Below, one piece after another: positions 26,749 through 37,403 of a DNA stretch of 64,000 bases (positions are counted from its first letter, which is position 1; each line of letters opens with the position of its first letter). Location of the stretch: the NCBI GenBank assembly GCA_900596015.1, contig UVIF01000001.1:824513-888512 (forward strand). The letters are read 5' to 3'. Made by a program: the position numbers and the translations under genes. The DNA comes from Pseudomonas viridiflava. GTDB taxonomy: Bacteria; Pseudomonadota; Gammaproteobacteria; Pseudomonadales; Pseudomonadaceae. Below the pieces are notes generated by a model. It did no database searches. It was not told where the DNA came from and saw only the letters and a program-made list of their open reading frames with translations.

Positions 26749-27480
26749 TCAAGACCGAGTGCTGCGCTTTATCGACCTCACTCTATTTTTGGTACCATCG
26801 AGCGTTACACGGTGTTGAGCCGGGACATCCTCCGAGATAAGGCAATGTGCACCAATCATCGTATCATCCCCAATCGAAACCGGACCTAAGACACTTGCAA
26901 ACGCACCTACTTGAACACGATCCCCCAACGTCGGATGGCGCGAGCAGGGCGGATTATTACTAATGCTCCGCGCTCCCAAAACAACGCCTCCCAAGATATA
27001 GCAGTCATGTCCGATTTTCGTTGTTTCTCCTATGACTGTGCCATACCCATGATCAAGAACAAAACGATTACCAATCTCACACATGAAGTGAATTTCAGCC
27101 CCTGACAAGAGCTTTCCTCGCCGACTAAGCAACCCTGCATAAACAACAGCACTCGCTGAGTCAGCTGAAGCTAACGGCAGCTTATAAATATAATTTGCCA
27201 ATCGGTAGTGCAACACTGCCGCGTAAGAAGTGTAAGTTCTCGCTATAAATTCAAGGTTACTTTGACAGGCTGGATCTTTCGACGCGAACGCTTTCAAATC
27301 TTCATAGGCGGCTTGTATAACCAAACCTAAATCTTGCCTCCTTAATATCTCAACAGCATCTTCTTTAGCAATGCATTCGAGCACAGCCGCTTTCAGAAAC
27401 TGCTCTACCGTGCACCGGGCAAGCCTGTGCTGCTCAGCTGTGAACGTGAGTTTTAGCGATTCTTGTTGTTGTATATCCAT
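26749..27480 (-). CDS. Serine O-acetyltransferase (CysE/EpsC-like)
   Basis: Hexapeptide-repeat acetyltransferase of 243 residues, predicted to make O-acetyl-L-serine from serine and acetyl-CoA. The helical N-terminal half is followed by the left-handed beta-helix; catalytic signatures are FVLDHGYGTVIGETT and CSRHPTLGDRVQVGA, containing the two histidines expected for serine acetyltransferases. The C-terminus ends KRSTRS, lacking the terminal isoleucine that inserts into CysK in the cysteine synthase complex, so it may not form that complex. First gene of a three-gene operon, 57 bases before the MFS gene. A housekeeping cysE presumably exists elsewhere. AT-rich for this chromosome. Confidence 0.88.
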   Translation of the reverse strand: MDIQQQESLKLTFTAEQHRLARCTVEQFLKAAVLECIAKEDAVEILRRQDLGLVIQAAYEDLKAFASKDPACQSNLEFIARTYTSYAAVLHYRLANYIYKLPLASADSASAVVYAGLLSRRGKLLSGAEIHFMCEIGNRFVLDHGYGTVIGETTKIGHDCYILGGVVLGARSISNNPPCSRHPTLGDRVQVGAFASVLGPVSIGDDTMIGAHCLISEDVPAQHRVTLDGTKNRVRSIKRSTRS

Positions 27481-27509
27481 TGGATGTGCTCCGCAAAGCG
27501 CTCAAGAAG

Positions 27510-27526
27510 TTGTGCAGCTTGCACAA
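27510..27526. promoter_or_regulatory. Perfect 17-base inverted repeat upstream of the accessory operon
   Basis: TTGTGCA, spacer GCT, TGCACAA; 7-bp perfect arms, 29 bases upstream of the acetyltransferase ATG. The size and symmetry suit a dimeric repressor or activator site, or an RNA hairpin in the leader. No regulator gene is adjacent. The rest of the 266-base gap to hisC holds no convincing gene. Confidence 0.5.
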
Positions 27527-27693
27527 CACAGGCTCAAAGAGGAATTTTGAATTGTTTCCTTATGCGAAGGTACAGGTACCCTACCCACGCCTCATGGCCA
27601 AGGACAATGACAAGGAACAGAGATCCCGGTTTCGGGGTCGGCTGGAGATAGATGTCAGATTAAAACGGATCGCTGAGATCGCGTTACCGTCCT

Positions 27694-27745
27694 ATGGCCC
27701 CTCCTTTCCGGAGGGGGCCAGGGACCACGCAGAGCCCCTGCGTGG
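27694..27745 (-). terminator. Two hairpins downstream of hisC
   Basis: Reading from hisC, the first hairpin starts one base after its stop (CCACGCAG, loop GGGGC, CTGCGTGG at 27725-27745). The second is at 27694-27718 (GGCCCCCTCC, GGAAA, GGAGGGGCC). Neither has a good T-run, so termination efficiency is uncertain, but together they separate hisC from the accessory operon. Confidence 0.5.
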
Positions 27746-27746
27746 C

Positions 27747-28790
27747 TTACAGCGCGTCGAGCAACGCCTGGTTCTGTTCTGGCGTGCCGATGCTGATGCG
27801 CAGGAATTGCGCGATGCGTTCCTGCTTGAAGTGCCGCACGATCACGCCCTTCTCGCGCAAGCGAGCGGCGATGGCTGCAGCGTCCTGGTCGGGATGGCGG
27901 GCGAAGATGAAGTTGGCTGCCGAGGGCAGTACCTCGAATCCCCTTTCATTCAGCCCTTGCACCAGTTTCTCGCGACTGGCGATCACTTTGGCGCAGGTCT
28001 CTTCGAAGTAAGCCTTGTCGGCAAACGCCGCAGCAGCCCCGGCAACCGCCACTCGGTCGATCGGATAGGAGTTGAAGCTGTTCTTGATACGCTCCAACGC
28101 TTCGATCAAATCCGGGTGGCCTACCGCGAGCCCTACCCGCAGGCCGGCCAGCGAACGGGATTTGGACACGGTCTGGGTGACCAGCAGGTTCGGATAGCGG
28201 TCGACCAGGGTGATCGCGGTTTCACCGCCGAAATCGACGTAGGCTTCATCCACCACTACCACCGAGTCCGGGCTGGCCTGGACGATCTGCTCGACCGCTT
28301 CGAGCGGCAACAGGCAGCCAGTGGGAGCGTTCGGGTTGGGGAAGATGATCCCGGCGTTGGGCCTGGCATAGTCCTGCGCGCGGATCTGGAACTGCTCATC
28401 CAGCGGCACGGCCTCGAAGGCAATACCGTACAAGCCGCAATAGACCGGATAGAAGCTGTAGCTGATGTCCGGGAACAAGAGCGGCTGGTCATGCTGGAAC
28501 AGGCCGTGGAAGATGTGCGCCAGCACTTCGTCCGAGCCGTTGCCGAGGAACACCTGGTTGGTTTGCACTCCGTAATAGTCCGCCACGGCTTGCTTGAGCA
28601 GGTCGCTGTTGGGGTCCGGGTACAGACGCAGGGCGTCACCCAGCTCGGCGCGCATGGCCTCGATCGCCTTGGGCGATGGACCGTAGGGGTTCTCGTTGGT
28701 GTTGAGCTTGACCAGGTTGGCAACCTTGGGCTGCTCGCCGGGCACATAGGGCACCAGGTTCTTGACGAAGGGGCTCCAGAATCTGCTCAT
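27747..28790 (-). CDS. hisC: Histidinol-phosphate aminotransferase
   Basis: PLP-dependent class II-like aminotransferase, 347 residues, converting imidazole-acetol phosphate to histidinol phosphate with glutamate. The N-terminal [17 protein letters not shown] is diagnostic; PLP contacts are the Asp-Tyr pair around [12 protein letters not shown] and the lysine of [17 protein letters not shown] at 28790 (MSRFWSPFV) is chosen; GGGGAG lies five bases upstream and a GTG two codons earlier overlaps the hisD stop. Follows hisD almost directly in hisG-hisD-hisC. Confidence 0.96.
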   Translation of the reverse strand: MSRFWSPFVKNLVPYVPGEQPKVANLVKLNTNENPYGPSPKAIEAMRAELGDALRLYPDPNSDLLKQAVADYYGVQTNQVFLGNGSDEVLAHIFHGLFQHDQPLLFPDISYSFYPVYCGLYGIAFEAVPLDEQFQIRAQDYARPNAGIIFPNPNAPTGCLLPLEAVEQIVQASPDSVVVVDEAYVDFGGETAITLVDRYPNLLVTQTVSKSRSLAGLRVGLAVGHPDLIEALERIKNSFNSYPIDRVAVAGAAAAFADKAYFEETCAKVIASREKLVQGLNERGFEVLPSAANFIFARHPDQDAAAIAARLREKGVIVRHFKQERIAQFLRISIGTPEQNQALLDAL

Positions 28791-28792
28791 GC

Positions 28793-30121
28793 TCACTCCC
28801 CTTTTACCAGGTCAGGTTGGATACGGTATTCGGCGCTGCGGGCATGGGCGCTCAGGGACTCGCCGCGAGCCAGCACGGAAGCGGTCTTGCCCAGCTCGGA
28901 AGCGCCCTGCTCGGAGCAGAAGATGATCGACGAACGCTTCTGGAAATCGTAGACACCCAAGGGTGAGGAAAAACGCGCGGTACCCGAAGTCGGCAGCACG
29001 TGGTTGGGTCCGGCGCAGTAATCGCCCAGCGCTTCGCTGGTGTGACGCCCCATGAAGATGGCACCCGCATGGCGGATCTGCGGCAGCCAGGCCTGCGGGT
29101 CTTCGACCGACAACTCCAGGTGTTCCGGAGCAATTCGGTTGGCCACTTCGATGGCCTGTTGCATGTCGCGGACCTTGATCAGCGCACCCCGGCCATTGAT
29201 CGAGGTATTGATGATCTCGGCGCGCTCCATGGTCGGCAGCAGCTTGTCGATACTCGCCGCGACCTTGTCGAGGAACTCGGCATCGGGGCTGACCAGAATG
29301 GCCTGGGCGTCTTCGTCGTGTTCGGCCTGGGAAAACAGGTCCATGGCGATCCAGTCGGGATCGGTACCACCGTCGCAGACCACGAGAATTTCCGAGGGAC
29401 CGGCAATCATGTCGATGCCGACCTGGCCGAATACATGGCGCTTGGCAGTCGCCACGTAGATGTTGCCCGGGCCGACGACCTTGTCTACCCGCGGTACGCT
29501 TTCGGTGCCATAGGCCAGGGCCGCAACGGCCTGGGCGCCGCCGATAGTGAAGACTCGGTCGACGCCGGCAATGCAGGCCGCTGCCAACACCAGCTCGTTT
29601 ACCTCGCCTCGCGGCGTGGGCACGACCATGACCACCTCGGTCACGCCCGCCACTTTCGCTGGAATGGCGTTCATCAGCACCGATGACGGGTACGACGCTT
29701 TGCCACCGGGCACGTACAGGCCGGCGCGGTCCAGCGGGGTAACCTTCTGGCCGAGCACCGTGCCGTCGGCTTCGGTGTAGCTCCAGGAATCCTGCTTCTG
29801 CTTCTCGTGGTAGAGCCGCACCCGCTCGGCGGCGGTTTCCAGAGCTCTGCGCTGCACATCGGTAATGCGCGTAAGTGCCAGTTCGAGTCGCTCGCGCGGC
29901 AGGATCAGATCAGCCATCGAGGCAACCTGCAGGCCATCGAAGCGCTCGGTGAATTCGACCAGTGCGGCGTCGCCCCGCTCGCGCACGGCCTTGATGATGT
30001 CCAGCACGCGCTGATTGACCGAATCATCTGACACACTTTCCCAGCTCAACAGATGGTCCAGATGGCGGGCGAAGTCCGGATCAGTGGCATCGAGTCGGCG
30101 AATAGCAGTGGAAACGGTCAT
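28793..30121 (-). CDS. hisD: Histidinol dehydrogenase
   Basis: Zinc- and NAD-dependent enzyme of 442 residues that carries out the last two oxidations of histidine synthesis, histidinol to histidine. Family signatures are present: [43 protein letters not shown], and the C-terminal [18 protein letters not shown] segment with catalytic and metal-binding His. ATG at 30121 begins [11 protein letters not shown] as in homologues; 16 upstream codons of open frame are not used. It lies 125 bases after hisG and two bases before hisC. Confidence 0.97.
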   Translation of the reverse strand: MTVSTAIRRLDATDPDFARHLDHLLSWESVSDDSVNQRVLDIIKAVRERGDAALVEFTERFDGLQVASMADLILPRERLELALTRITDVQRRALETAAERVRLYHEKQKQDSWSYTEADGTVLGQKVTPLDRAGLYVPGGKASYPSSVLMNAIPAKVAGVTEVVMVVPTPRGEVNELVLAAACIAGVDRVFTIGGAQAVAALAYGTESVPRVDKVVGPGNIYVATAKRHVFGQVGIDMIAGPSEILVVCDGGTDPDWIAMDLFSQAEHDEDAQAILVSPDAEFLDKVAASIDKLLPTMERAEIINTSINGRGALIKVRDMQQAIEVANRIAPEHLELSVEDPQAWLPQIRHAGAIFMGRHTSEALGDYCAGPNHVLPTSGTARFSSPLGVYDFQKRSSIIFCSEQGASELGKTASVLARGESLSAHARSAEYRIQPDLVKGE

Positions 30122-30218
30122 GGCGGGCCTCAAATAATGGCAATTGCTCAAGCGCCGATAGATTACCAATCGATCCGCATGGGCACTTGAGTTATTTGGC
30201 TATGATGCGGATAGATGG

Positions 30219-30239
30219 GCGCAGGTTGCAGACCTGCGC
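30219..30239 (-). other. Hairpin after hisG
   Basis: GCGCAGGT, loop of five, ACCTGCGC, eight base pairs, beginning about seven bases after the hisG stop and 98 before the hisD start. No T-run, so it may reduce read-through or protect the 3' end rather than terminate fully. Confidence 0.5.
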
Positions 30240-30246
30240 AGGTGCA

Positions 30247-30882
30247 TCAGCCGCGGTGTCGCGACTCCACTGCCTTGCGCAGGGTGTCGATCAACGCCTG
30301 GATGCGGGCGTGCTGCATTTTCATGGAGGCTTTGTTCACCACCAGCCGGGAGCTGATGTGGGCGATCAGTTCCTGAGGTTCCAGGCCATTGGCGCGCAGG
30401 GTATTGCCGGTGTCGACCACGTCGATGATCTTGTCGGCCAAGCCCACCAGTGGGGCAAGCTCCATGGAACCGTACAGCTTGATGATATCAACCTGACGGC
30501 CCTGCTCGGCGTAGTAGCGCTTGGCAACGTTGACGAACTTGGTGGCCACACGCAGGCGACCGGTGGGCTCGGCCGCGCCGATGGCGCCGGCGGTCATGAG
30601 CTTGCACTGGGCAATCTGCAGATCGAGGGGTTCGTACAGACCCTGGCCACTGTATTCGAGCAGAACGTCCTTGCCGGCAACGCCCAGGTCGGCGGCACCG
30701 TGTTCGACATAGGTCGGCACATCGGTGGCGCGCACGATCAGCAGGCGCACATCGTCCTGGGTCGTGGGAATGATCAGCTTGCGGCTCTTGTCCGGGTTCT
30801 CGGTGGGCACGATGCCCGCCTCGGCCAGGAGCGGCAATGTATCGTCAAGAATGCGGCCTTTGGACAGCGCAATGGTCAACAT
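30247..30882 (-). CDS. hisG: ATP phosphoribosyltransferase, short form
   Basis: First enzyme of histidine biosynthesis, joining ATP and PRPP. At 211 residues it is the short HisG(S) form without the C-terminal regulatory domain, so it needs a separate HisZ for activity and feedback control; hisZ is not in this window. Visible motifs: [24 protein letters not shown] [10 protein letters not shown], and the PRPP-binding [20 protein letters not shown] leading to [10 protein letters not shown]. It lies downstream of murA. Confidence 0.96.
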   Translation of the reverse strand: MLTIALSKGRILDDTLPLLAEAGIVPTENPDKSRKLIIPTTQDDVRLLIVRATDVPTYVEHGAADLGVAGKDVLLEYSGQGLYEPLDLQIAQCKLMTAGAIGAAEPTGRLRVATKFVNVAKRYYAEQGRQVDIIKLYGSMELAPLVGLADKIIDVVDTGNTLRANGLEPQELIAHISSRLVVNKASMKMQHARIQALIDTLRKAVESRHRG

Positions 30883-30951
30883 GGGAAACGTCAGTCCTTA
30901 CAGGAAAGTTTCTGGCAACGACCGGGCGCATCCCTGCGCCCTGCACGCACA

Positions 30952-32479
<1,528 letters not shown>

Positions 32480-32522
32480 GCTCAACCTCGATCGGCGCCC
32501 TGTGCGCGCGGGTCGGCCATCA

Positions 32523-32575
32523 TACAAAAAAGCCCTCCGGCTGCGAACCCCGTATCGACGGGATCAGGCCAGAGG
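32523..32575 (-). terminator. Terminator of the mla operon
   Basis: On the minus strand, GCCCTCTGGC and GCCGGAGGGC pair around a longer loop that has its own small stem (CCCGTCGATACGGG), then TTTTTTG. It begins about 18 bases after the mlaB stop. Confidence 0.82.
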
Positions 32576-32592
32576 GCCTCGATGATGGCCGC

Positions 32593-32895
32593 TCAAATCT
32601 GTGAAAAGAATTCGCTCATGCCGGTGACCTGAGCGATCTGACGCATATCGTGAGGCAGTGCCTGAACGCGGACGGTCTTGCCCGCCGCCTCGGCATCGCG
32701 CATGAAGCCCAGCAGCAGGGACAAGCCAACGCTGCTGGATTTCTCGACTGCGGTGCAGTCGATGACCAGCGCCGTAGCCGGGCTGGACTGGATCAACGCC
32801 TGGCCCTGCTTGCGCAGGGCAGCGCCGGAGCGGTAGTCCAGCACGCCGGCCAGGCTGAGCTGGTCGCCGGCCAGTTCGACGCGAGCCTGATCCAT
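32593..32895 (-). CDS. mlaB: MlaB, STAS-domain subunit of phospholipid transporter
   Basis: Cytoplasmic STAS-domain protein of 100 residues that binds and activates MlaF in the MlaFEDB complex. The STAS fold is clear: LAGVLDYRSGAALRKQG, LVIDCTAVEKSSSVGLSLLLGFM, with the conserved Ser pair (SSS) in place. The open frame runs further upstream, but ATG at 32895 overlaps the mlaC stop (ATGA). Last gene of mlaF-E-D-C-B. Confidence 0.93.
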   Translation of the reverse strand: MDQARVELAGDQLSLAGVLDYRSGAALRKQGQALIQSSPATALVIDCTAVEKSSSVGLSLLLGFMRDAEAAGKTVRVQALPHDMRQIAQVTGMSEFFSQI

Positions 32896-33548
32896 CACTG
32901 GGCGCTCGTCGGAGCAGCTTTGTCGGTGACTTCCTTGGCCTTGGCGACTTCGCCTGCCCAACCATCGATGGTCTTGTCCAGGTCGTTGCCGTTGCGCTGC
33001 ATGCTGTCGGCGAACTGGTCGCGGAACAGCTTGCCGATGTTGATGCCATTGATGATGACGTTACGCACCTTCCACTCGTTGTTCAGGTTTTCCAGGGTGT
33101 AGGAGACTGGATACACAGCTCCGCCGGTGCCCTTGACCTGCATGTCGACGCTGGTACGGGTGCCGCTTTCATCCTTGGCCGGGCCGACGGTGATGCCCTG
33201 GTTGTTGTATTCAAGCAGCGCGTTGCCATAGAACTGCATCAGGCTGCGCTTGAAGTTTTCCTGGAAGCGCGCTTTTTGCGCCGGTGTTGCCCGGTTCGCG
33301 TACTTCACGGTCATGATGCTGCGCGATATGCCTTCGGCATCGACGACTGGACCGACGATGGAATTCAACGCGTCGTAGAAAGCCTGAGGGTTGCTGCGGT
33401 AGGTTTCACGGTTCTTTTCCAGATCCGACAGCAGTCGGTCGGTGACGCCCTGTACCACCTGATGTGCGGATACCGCAGGGGCTGCGTTGGCCCACATCGG
33501 TAGCAGAGCCACCAGAACCAGCAGGCTGCGTCGCATGATCGAAAACAT
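32895..33548 (-). CDS. mlaC: MlaC, periplasmic phospholipid-binding protein
   Basis: Soluble periplasmic shuttle carrying phospholipids between MlaA at the outer membrane and MlaFEDB, 217 residues. A signal peptide (RRSLLVLVALLPMWANA) precedes the MlaC/Ttg2D domain (TYRSNPQAFYDALNSIVGPVVD, MTVKYANRATPAQKARFQENF, VRNVIINGINIGKLFRDQF). ATG at 33548 with AAGGAG eight bases upstream is chosen over the ATG at 33569, which overlaps mlaD. The C-terminal Ala/Lys tail is short. Confidence 0.94.
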   Translation of the reverse strand: MFSIMRRSLLVLVALLPMWANAAPAVSAHQVVQGVTDRLLSDLEKNRETYRSNPQAFYDALNSIVGPVVDAEGISRSIMTVKYANRATPAQKARFQENFKRSLMQFYGNALLEYNNQGITVGPAKDESGTRTSVDMQVKGTGGAVYPVSYTLENLNNEWKVRNVIINGINIGKLFRDQFADSMQRNGNDLDKTIDGWAGEVAKAKEVTDKAAPTSAQ

Positions 33549-33558
33549 GGATAACTCC

Positions 33559-34026
33559 TTATTTGGCATCTTTGCTGACTGTGTTGAGCAGGAACTTGCC
33601 GATCAGGTCTTCGAGCACCAGGGACGACTGGGTGTCGTGGATGGTACCGCCGTCGGTGAGCAAGGCTTCCTCGCCACCCACGCTGATACCAATGTACTTC
33701 TCGCCCAGCAGGCCCGCGGTCAGGATGGAAGCAGTGGAGTCAGTGGGCAGATTGTCCACTTTCTTGTCCAGCTGCAGGGTCACCCGGCCCATGAAGGTGT
33801 CGCGATCCAGATCGATAGCCGTGACCTTGCCGATGGTCACACCGGCCATGGTCACCTTCGCTCTGACAGTCAAACCGGCGATATTGTCAAAATAGGCATA
33901 AAGTTTGTAGCTCTCAGTGTTCGCGCTGGTGGACAGACCACTGACACGCAAGGCCAACAGCAGCAAAGCCAGGATGCCGGCCAGAAGGAACAGGCCGACT
34001 CCGACTTCCATTGATCGGTTTTGCAT
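33559..34026 (-). CDS. mlaD: MlaD, MCE-domain substrate-binding subunit
   Basis: Inner-membrane anchored MCE protein, 155 residues, forming the periplasmic hexameric ring of MlaFEDB. One N-terminal helix (EVGVGLFLLAGILALLLLAL) precedes the MCE domain (YAYFDNIAGLTVRAKVTMAGV, IGKVTAIDLD, STASILTAGLLGEKYIGI). The start overlaps the mlaE stop (ATGA). Length matches other Pseudomonas proteins (also called Ttg2C). Confidence 0.95.
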   Translation of the reverse strand: MQNRSMEVGVGLFLLAGILALLLLALRVSGLSTSANTESYKLYAYFDNIAGLTVRAKVTMAGVTIGKVTAIDLDRDTFMGRVTLQLDKKVDNLPTDSTASILTAGLLGEKYIGISVGGEEALLTDGGTIHDTQSSLVLEDLIGKFLLNTVSKDAK

Positions 34027-34823
34027 CAGAAATCTCCAAACATGAGGGCGGTCAGAATAAAGTCCAGGCCCAGAACGGCCAGCGACGCGTAGACCACGGT
34101 CTTGGTGGTAGCGCGGCTGATGCCCTCGGACGTGGGTTCACAGTCATAACCCTGGAACACAGCGATCCAGGTGACGACGAAAGCGAATACCAGGCTCTTG
34201 ATCACACCGTTGAGCACGTCATCGGTGAAGCTCACGCTGTTCTGCATGTTGGCCCAGAACGATCCTTCATAGACGCCCAGCCAGTCGACGGCAACCCAGG
34301 AGCCACCCCAGATACCGACGACGCTGAAAATCATCGCCAGCAACGGCAGGGAAATGAAACCGGCCCACAGCCTTGGCGCAACGATGTACTTGAGCGGGTC
34401 GACGCCGATCATCTCCAGACTCGACAGTTGCTCGGTCGACTTCATGTTGCCGATCTCGGCCGTCAATGCCGAACCGGCGCGGCCGGCGAACAATAGAGCG
34501 GTGACCACCGGTCCGAGTTCACGCAGCAGCGTCAGCGCGACCATTTGCCCGACCGCCTGCTCCGAACCGTACTTGGCCAGGATGCTGAAGCCCTGCAGGG
34601 CCAGAACCATGCCGATGAACACGCCGGACACGACGATGATCAACAGGGACATGACGCCCACTGAATACAATTGCTTGATCAGCAGCTGGAAGCCGCCACC
34701 TATGCCACCGCGGCCCACCAGCGCATGGCCCAGGAACAGCCCGGAACGCCCCAGGATGCCGACCATGTCGATGGCCGAACGACCGAACAGACGCACCCGC
34801 TCCATGATTGATTTCTTGCGCAT
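34026..34823 (-). CDS. mlaE: MlaE, permease of phospholipid transporter
   Basis: Inner-membrane permease of 265 residues with about five helices, dimeric in MlaFEDB. Family signatures: [46 protein letters not shown], and the C-terminal [23 protein letters not shown] at 34823 overlaps the mlaF stop (ATGA); the TTG one codon upstream is ignored. Confidence 0.95.
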   Translation of the reverse strand: MRKKSIMERVRLFGRSAIDMVGILGRSGLFLGHALVGRGGIGGGFQLLIKQLYSVGVMSLLIIVVSGVFIGMVLALQGFSILAKYGSEQAVGQMVALTLLRELGPVVTALLFAGRAGSALTAEIGNMKSTEQLSSLEMIGVDPLKYIVAPRLWAGFISLPLLAMIFSVVGIWGGSWVAVDWLGVYEGSFWANMQNSVSFTDDVLNGVIKSLVFAFVVTWIAVFQGYDCEPTSEGISRATTKTVVYASLAVLGLDFILTALMFGDF

Positions 34824-35632
34824 CAACGCTTCCCCAGCAGATCGGCGCGGTAATCGGGCGCGGAAAAATGAAAAGGCACGGGGCCGTCGGGATCGCCTTT
34901 CATGAATTGGCGGACGCGCGGATTGTCCGACCCCATCAAGGCTTCGGGCGTACCGTGACCAAGCACCTGGCCGTCACCTACCACATAGATGTAGTCGGCG
35001 ATGCTCGCGGTTTCCGCCAGGTCGTGGGACACCACGATGCTGGTGATACCCAGGGCGTCGTTGAGCAATCGGATCAACCGGACCAGCACGCCCATGGCAA
35101 TCGGGTCCTGACCGACGAACGGCTCGTCGTACATCAATATCTGCGGGTCCATGGCAATGGCACGGGCCAGCGCGACACGGCGCTTCATACCGCCGGACAG
35201 CTCGTCCGGCATCAATTCGATGGCACCGCGAAGGCCAACGGCCTGCAGCTTCATCAGAACGATATCGCGGATCATGTCCTCGGGCAGGTCGGTGTGCACC
35301 CGCAGCGGGAAGGCCACGTTTTCGAACACGTCCAGGTCGGTGAACAAGGCGCCGCTCTGAAACAGCACGCCCATGTGCTTGCGCGCGTCGAACAGATCGC
35401 TGCGCGAGAGCTTGGGCAGGTTCTGGCCGTTGACCCATACTTCGCCGCCGGTGGGCCGCAGTTGTGCGCCCATCAAACGCAGGAGCGTGGTCTTGCCGCT
35501 ACCTGAAGGCCCCATGATACCGGTGACCTTGCCGCGAGGAATGCGGATATCGACGTCGTTGAAAATGCTCCGCGCACCGCGCTTGAAGGAAACCCCTTTC
35601 AGCTCGACCGCGTAGGCGCTATCGGCACTCAT
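34823..35632 (-). CDS. mlaF: MlaF, ATPase of phospholipid transporter
   Basis: ABC ATPase of 269 residues powering the Mla system that maintains outer-membrane lipid asymmetry. Walker [10 protein letters not shown], signature [14 protein letters not shown], Walker [14 protein letters not shown] and the H-loop VSHD are all present. AAGGAG lies six bases before the ATG. First gene of the operon mlaFEDCB, divergent from kdsD across a 234-base gap that must carry both promoters. Confidence 0.96.
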   Translation of the reverse strand: MSADSAYAVELKGVSFKRGARSIFNDVDIRIPRGKVTGIMGPSGSGKTTLLRLMGAQLRPTGGEVWVNGQNLPKLSRSDLFDARKHMGVLFQSGALFTDLDVFENVAFPLRVHTDLPEDMIRDIVLMKLQAVGLRGAIELMPDELSGGMKRRVALARAIAMDPQILMYDEPFVGQDPIAMGVLVRLIRLLNDALGITSIVVSHDLAETASIADYIYVVGDGQVLGHGTPEALMGSDNPRVRQFMKGDPDGPVPFHFSAPDYRADLLGKR

Positions 35633-35826
35633 TTAAACTCCTTGCAGTGCAACCTTACCCTCGGACGCTCATCTTCTGACCGAAGACACTTGGCGCGGAC
35701 AGGCCGAACAAGCGGCGAACTATAGCATTGCAGACACGCGCCGCCCAAGATTGATCCATTGGCGTGGCGTACCGTCGATTTGCCGGGACAGCGAAATAGG
35801 CAGGTGAGTCGCACGTCCATTCCCGC

Positions 35827-35832
35827 TATAAT
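35827..35832 (+). promoter_or_regulatory. Candidate -10 element for the kdsD-lpt operon
   Basis: A perfect TATAAT in CGCTATAATCGCC, 34 bases before the kdsD ATG. The -35 region about 17 bases upstream is only a partial match, so the call rests on the -10 alone. Confidence 0.45.
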
Positions 35833-35866
35833 CGCCGCCTTTTCACCGGGCCTACCGATTTTCGCC

Positions 35867-36841
35867 ATGAGCCAGACCAGCGACCTGATCCAATCCGCGC
35901 ACCGCACCATACGTCTCGAAATCGAAGCGGTGGAGGGCCTGCTTGCCCATATCGACGCCGATTTCGTACGTGCCTGCGAATTGATCCTCGAAAGCGACGG
36001 CCGCGTGATCGTGCTGGGCATGGGCAAGTCCGGCCATATCGGCAACAAGATCGCCGCGACCCTGGCGAGCACCGGTACTCCGGCGTTCTTCGTCCATCCT
36101 GCCGAGGCCAGCCATGGCGACATGGGCATGATCACTCGCCGGGACGTCATCCTGGCCCTGTCCAACTCCGGTTCGACAGCGGAGATCGTCACTTTGCTGC
36201 CTTTGATAAAGCGCATGGGCATTCCACTGATCAGCATGACCGGCAACCCCGATTCACCCCTGGCCCAGGCCGCCGAGGTCAATCTCGACGCGCGCGTCGC
36301 CCAGGAGGCCTGCCCGTTGAACCTGGCGCCGACCTCCTCCACCACCGCTACCCTGGTGCTGGGCGACGCGCTGGCCATCGCCTTGCTCGAGGCGCGCGGC
36401 TTCACGGCCGAAGACTTCGCCTTCTCCCATCCCGGCGGAGCACTGGGCCGACGCCTGCTGCTCAAGGTGGAGCACGTGATGCACACCGGTACCGCGCTGC
36501 CACAGGTGGCGCGCGGTACACTGCTGCGCGATGCGCTGATGGAAATGACCCGCAAGGGCCTGGGCATGACCGCTATCCTGGAAGCCGACGGCCGCCTCGC
36601 CGGGATCTTCACCGATGGCGATCTGCGGCGCACATTGGATCGCACCATCGATGTCCACAGCACTCGAATCGAAGACGTCATGACTTCCCACGGCAAGACC
36701 GCTCGCGCCGACATGCTGGCTGCCGAAGCGCTGAAGATCATGGAAGACAACAAGATCAACTCACTGATCGTGGTTGACGATCAAGACTGTCCGGTAGGCG
36801 CCTTCAACCTTGGCGACCTGCTGCGCGCGGGAGTCATGTAA
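35867..36841 (+). CDS. kdsD: D-arabinose 5-phosphate isomerase
   Basis: Isomerase of 324 residues converting ribulose 5-phosphate to arabinose 5-phosphate, the precursor of Kdo in LPS. An N-terminal SIS domain (VLGMGKSGHIGNKIAATLASTGTPAFF, LSNSGSTAEIV) is followed by two CBS domains (from about 205). Catalytic-site residues Lys and His of the SIS domain (GMGKSGH, HPAEASHGDMG) are present. ATG at 35867 begins MSQTSDLIQSAHRTI. First of kdsD-kdsC-lptC-lptA-lptB; its stop overlaps the kdsC start by one base. Confidence 0.95.
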   Translation: MSQTSDLIQSAHRTIRLEIEAVEGLLAHIDADFVRACELILESDGRVIVLGMGKSGHIGNKIAATLASTGTPAFFVHPAEASHGDMGMITRRDVILALSNSGSTAEIVTLLPLIKRMGIPLISMTGNPDSPLAQAAEVNLDARVAQEACPLNLAPTSSTTATLVLGDALAIALLEARGFTAEDFAFSHPGGALGRRLLLKVEHVMHTGTALPQVARGTLLRDALMEMTRKGLGMTAILEADGRLAGIFTDGDLRRTLDRTIDVHSTRIEDVMTSHGKTARADMLAAEALKIMEDNKINSLIVVDDQDCPVGAFNLGDLLRAGVM

Positions 36842-37395
36842 TGACCGAGAATGGTGCAATGCCCGAGACTGGCAGCAACGACCTCCTGCAGCGAGGCAAG
36901 GCCATCAAGCTGGCCGTATTCGACGTCGACGGCGTACTGACCGATGGCCGTCTTTATTTCCTCGAGGACGGCAGCGAATTCAAGAGCTTCAGCACGCTGG
37001 ATGGCCAGGGCATCAAGATGCTCATCAACAGCGGCGTGACCACGGCGATCATTACCGGCCGCAAGAGCCCGGTGGTCGAGCGGCGCGCCAGGAACCTGGG
37101 TATCGCTCACCTCTTCCAAGGCCGCGAGGACAAACTGGTGGTGCTCGACGGACTGCTCGCCGAACTCGGCCTGAGCTATGAACAAGTGGCCTATCTGGGC
37201 GACGACCTGCCCGACCTGCCAGTGATCCGTCGTGTGGGCCTGGGCATGGCAGTGGCCAATGCCAATGCCTTCGTGCGCCAGCATGCCGACGGCGTGACCC
37301 AGGCCAGTGGCGGCTTCGGCGCGGCACGCGAGTTCTGCGAGCTGATCCTCGATGCCCAAGGCAATCTCGAAGCGGCCCGCGCCGCCTACCTGTAG
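36841..37395 (+). CDS. kdsC: 3-deoxy-D-manno-octulosonate 8-phosphate phosphatase
   Basis: HAD-superfamily phosphatase of 184 residues releasing Kdo from Kdo-8-phosphate. The nucleophile motif is FDVDGVLTDG, motif II is ITGRKS, and the metal-binding GDDLPDLPV is present. It is the small C0-type HAD enzyme without a cap and works as a tetramer. ATG at 36841 shares a base with the kdsD stop (TAATG); a second ATG at 36859 is possible and would leave a protein closer to the usual N-terminus. Confidence 0.95.
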   Translation: MTENGAMPETGSNDLLQRGKAIKLAVFDVDGVLTDGRLYFLEDGSEFKSFSTLDGQGIKMLINSGVTTAIITGRKSPVVERRARNLGIAHLFQGREDKLVVLDGLLAELGLSYEQVAYLGDDLPDLPVIRRVGLGMAVANANAFVRQHADGVTQASGGFGAAREFCELILDAQGNLEAARAAYL

Positions 37396-37403
37396 GGCCT
37401 GAC

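Noticed and set aside
27480..28952. A plus-strand open frame from the accessory operon's leader into hisC
   Set aside because: It runs antisense through hisC, lacks a good ribosome-binding site and has no domain; the part in the gap (27480-27690) is too short to judge as a remnant.
35629..36759. A 376-residue minus-strand frame opposite kdsD
   Set aside because: Ser/Arg-rich shadow frame opposite a clear SIS-CBS gene.
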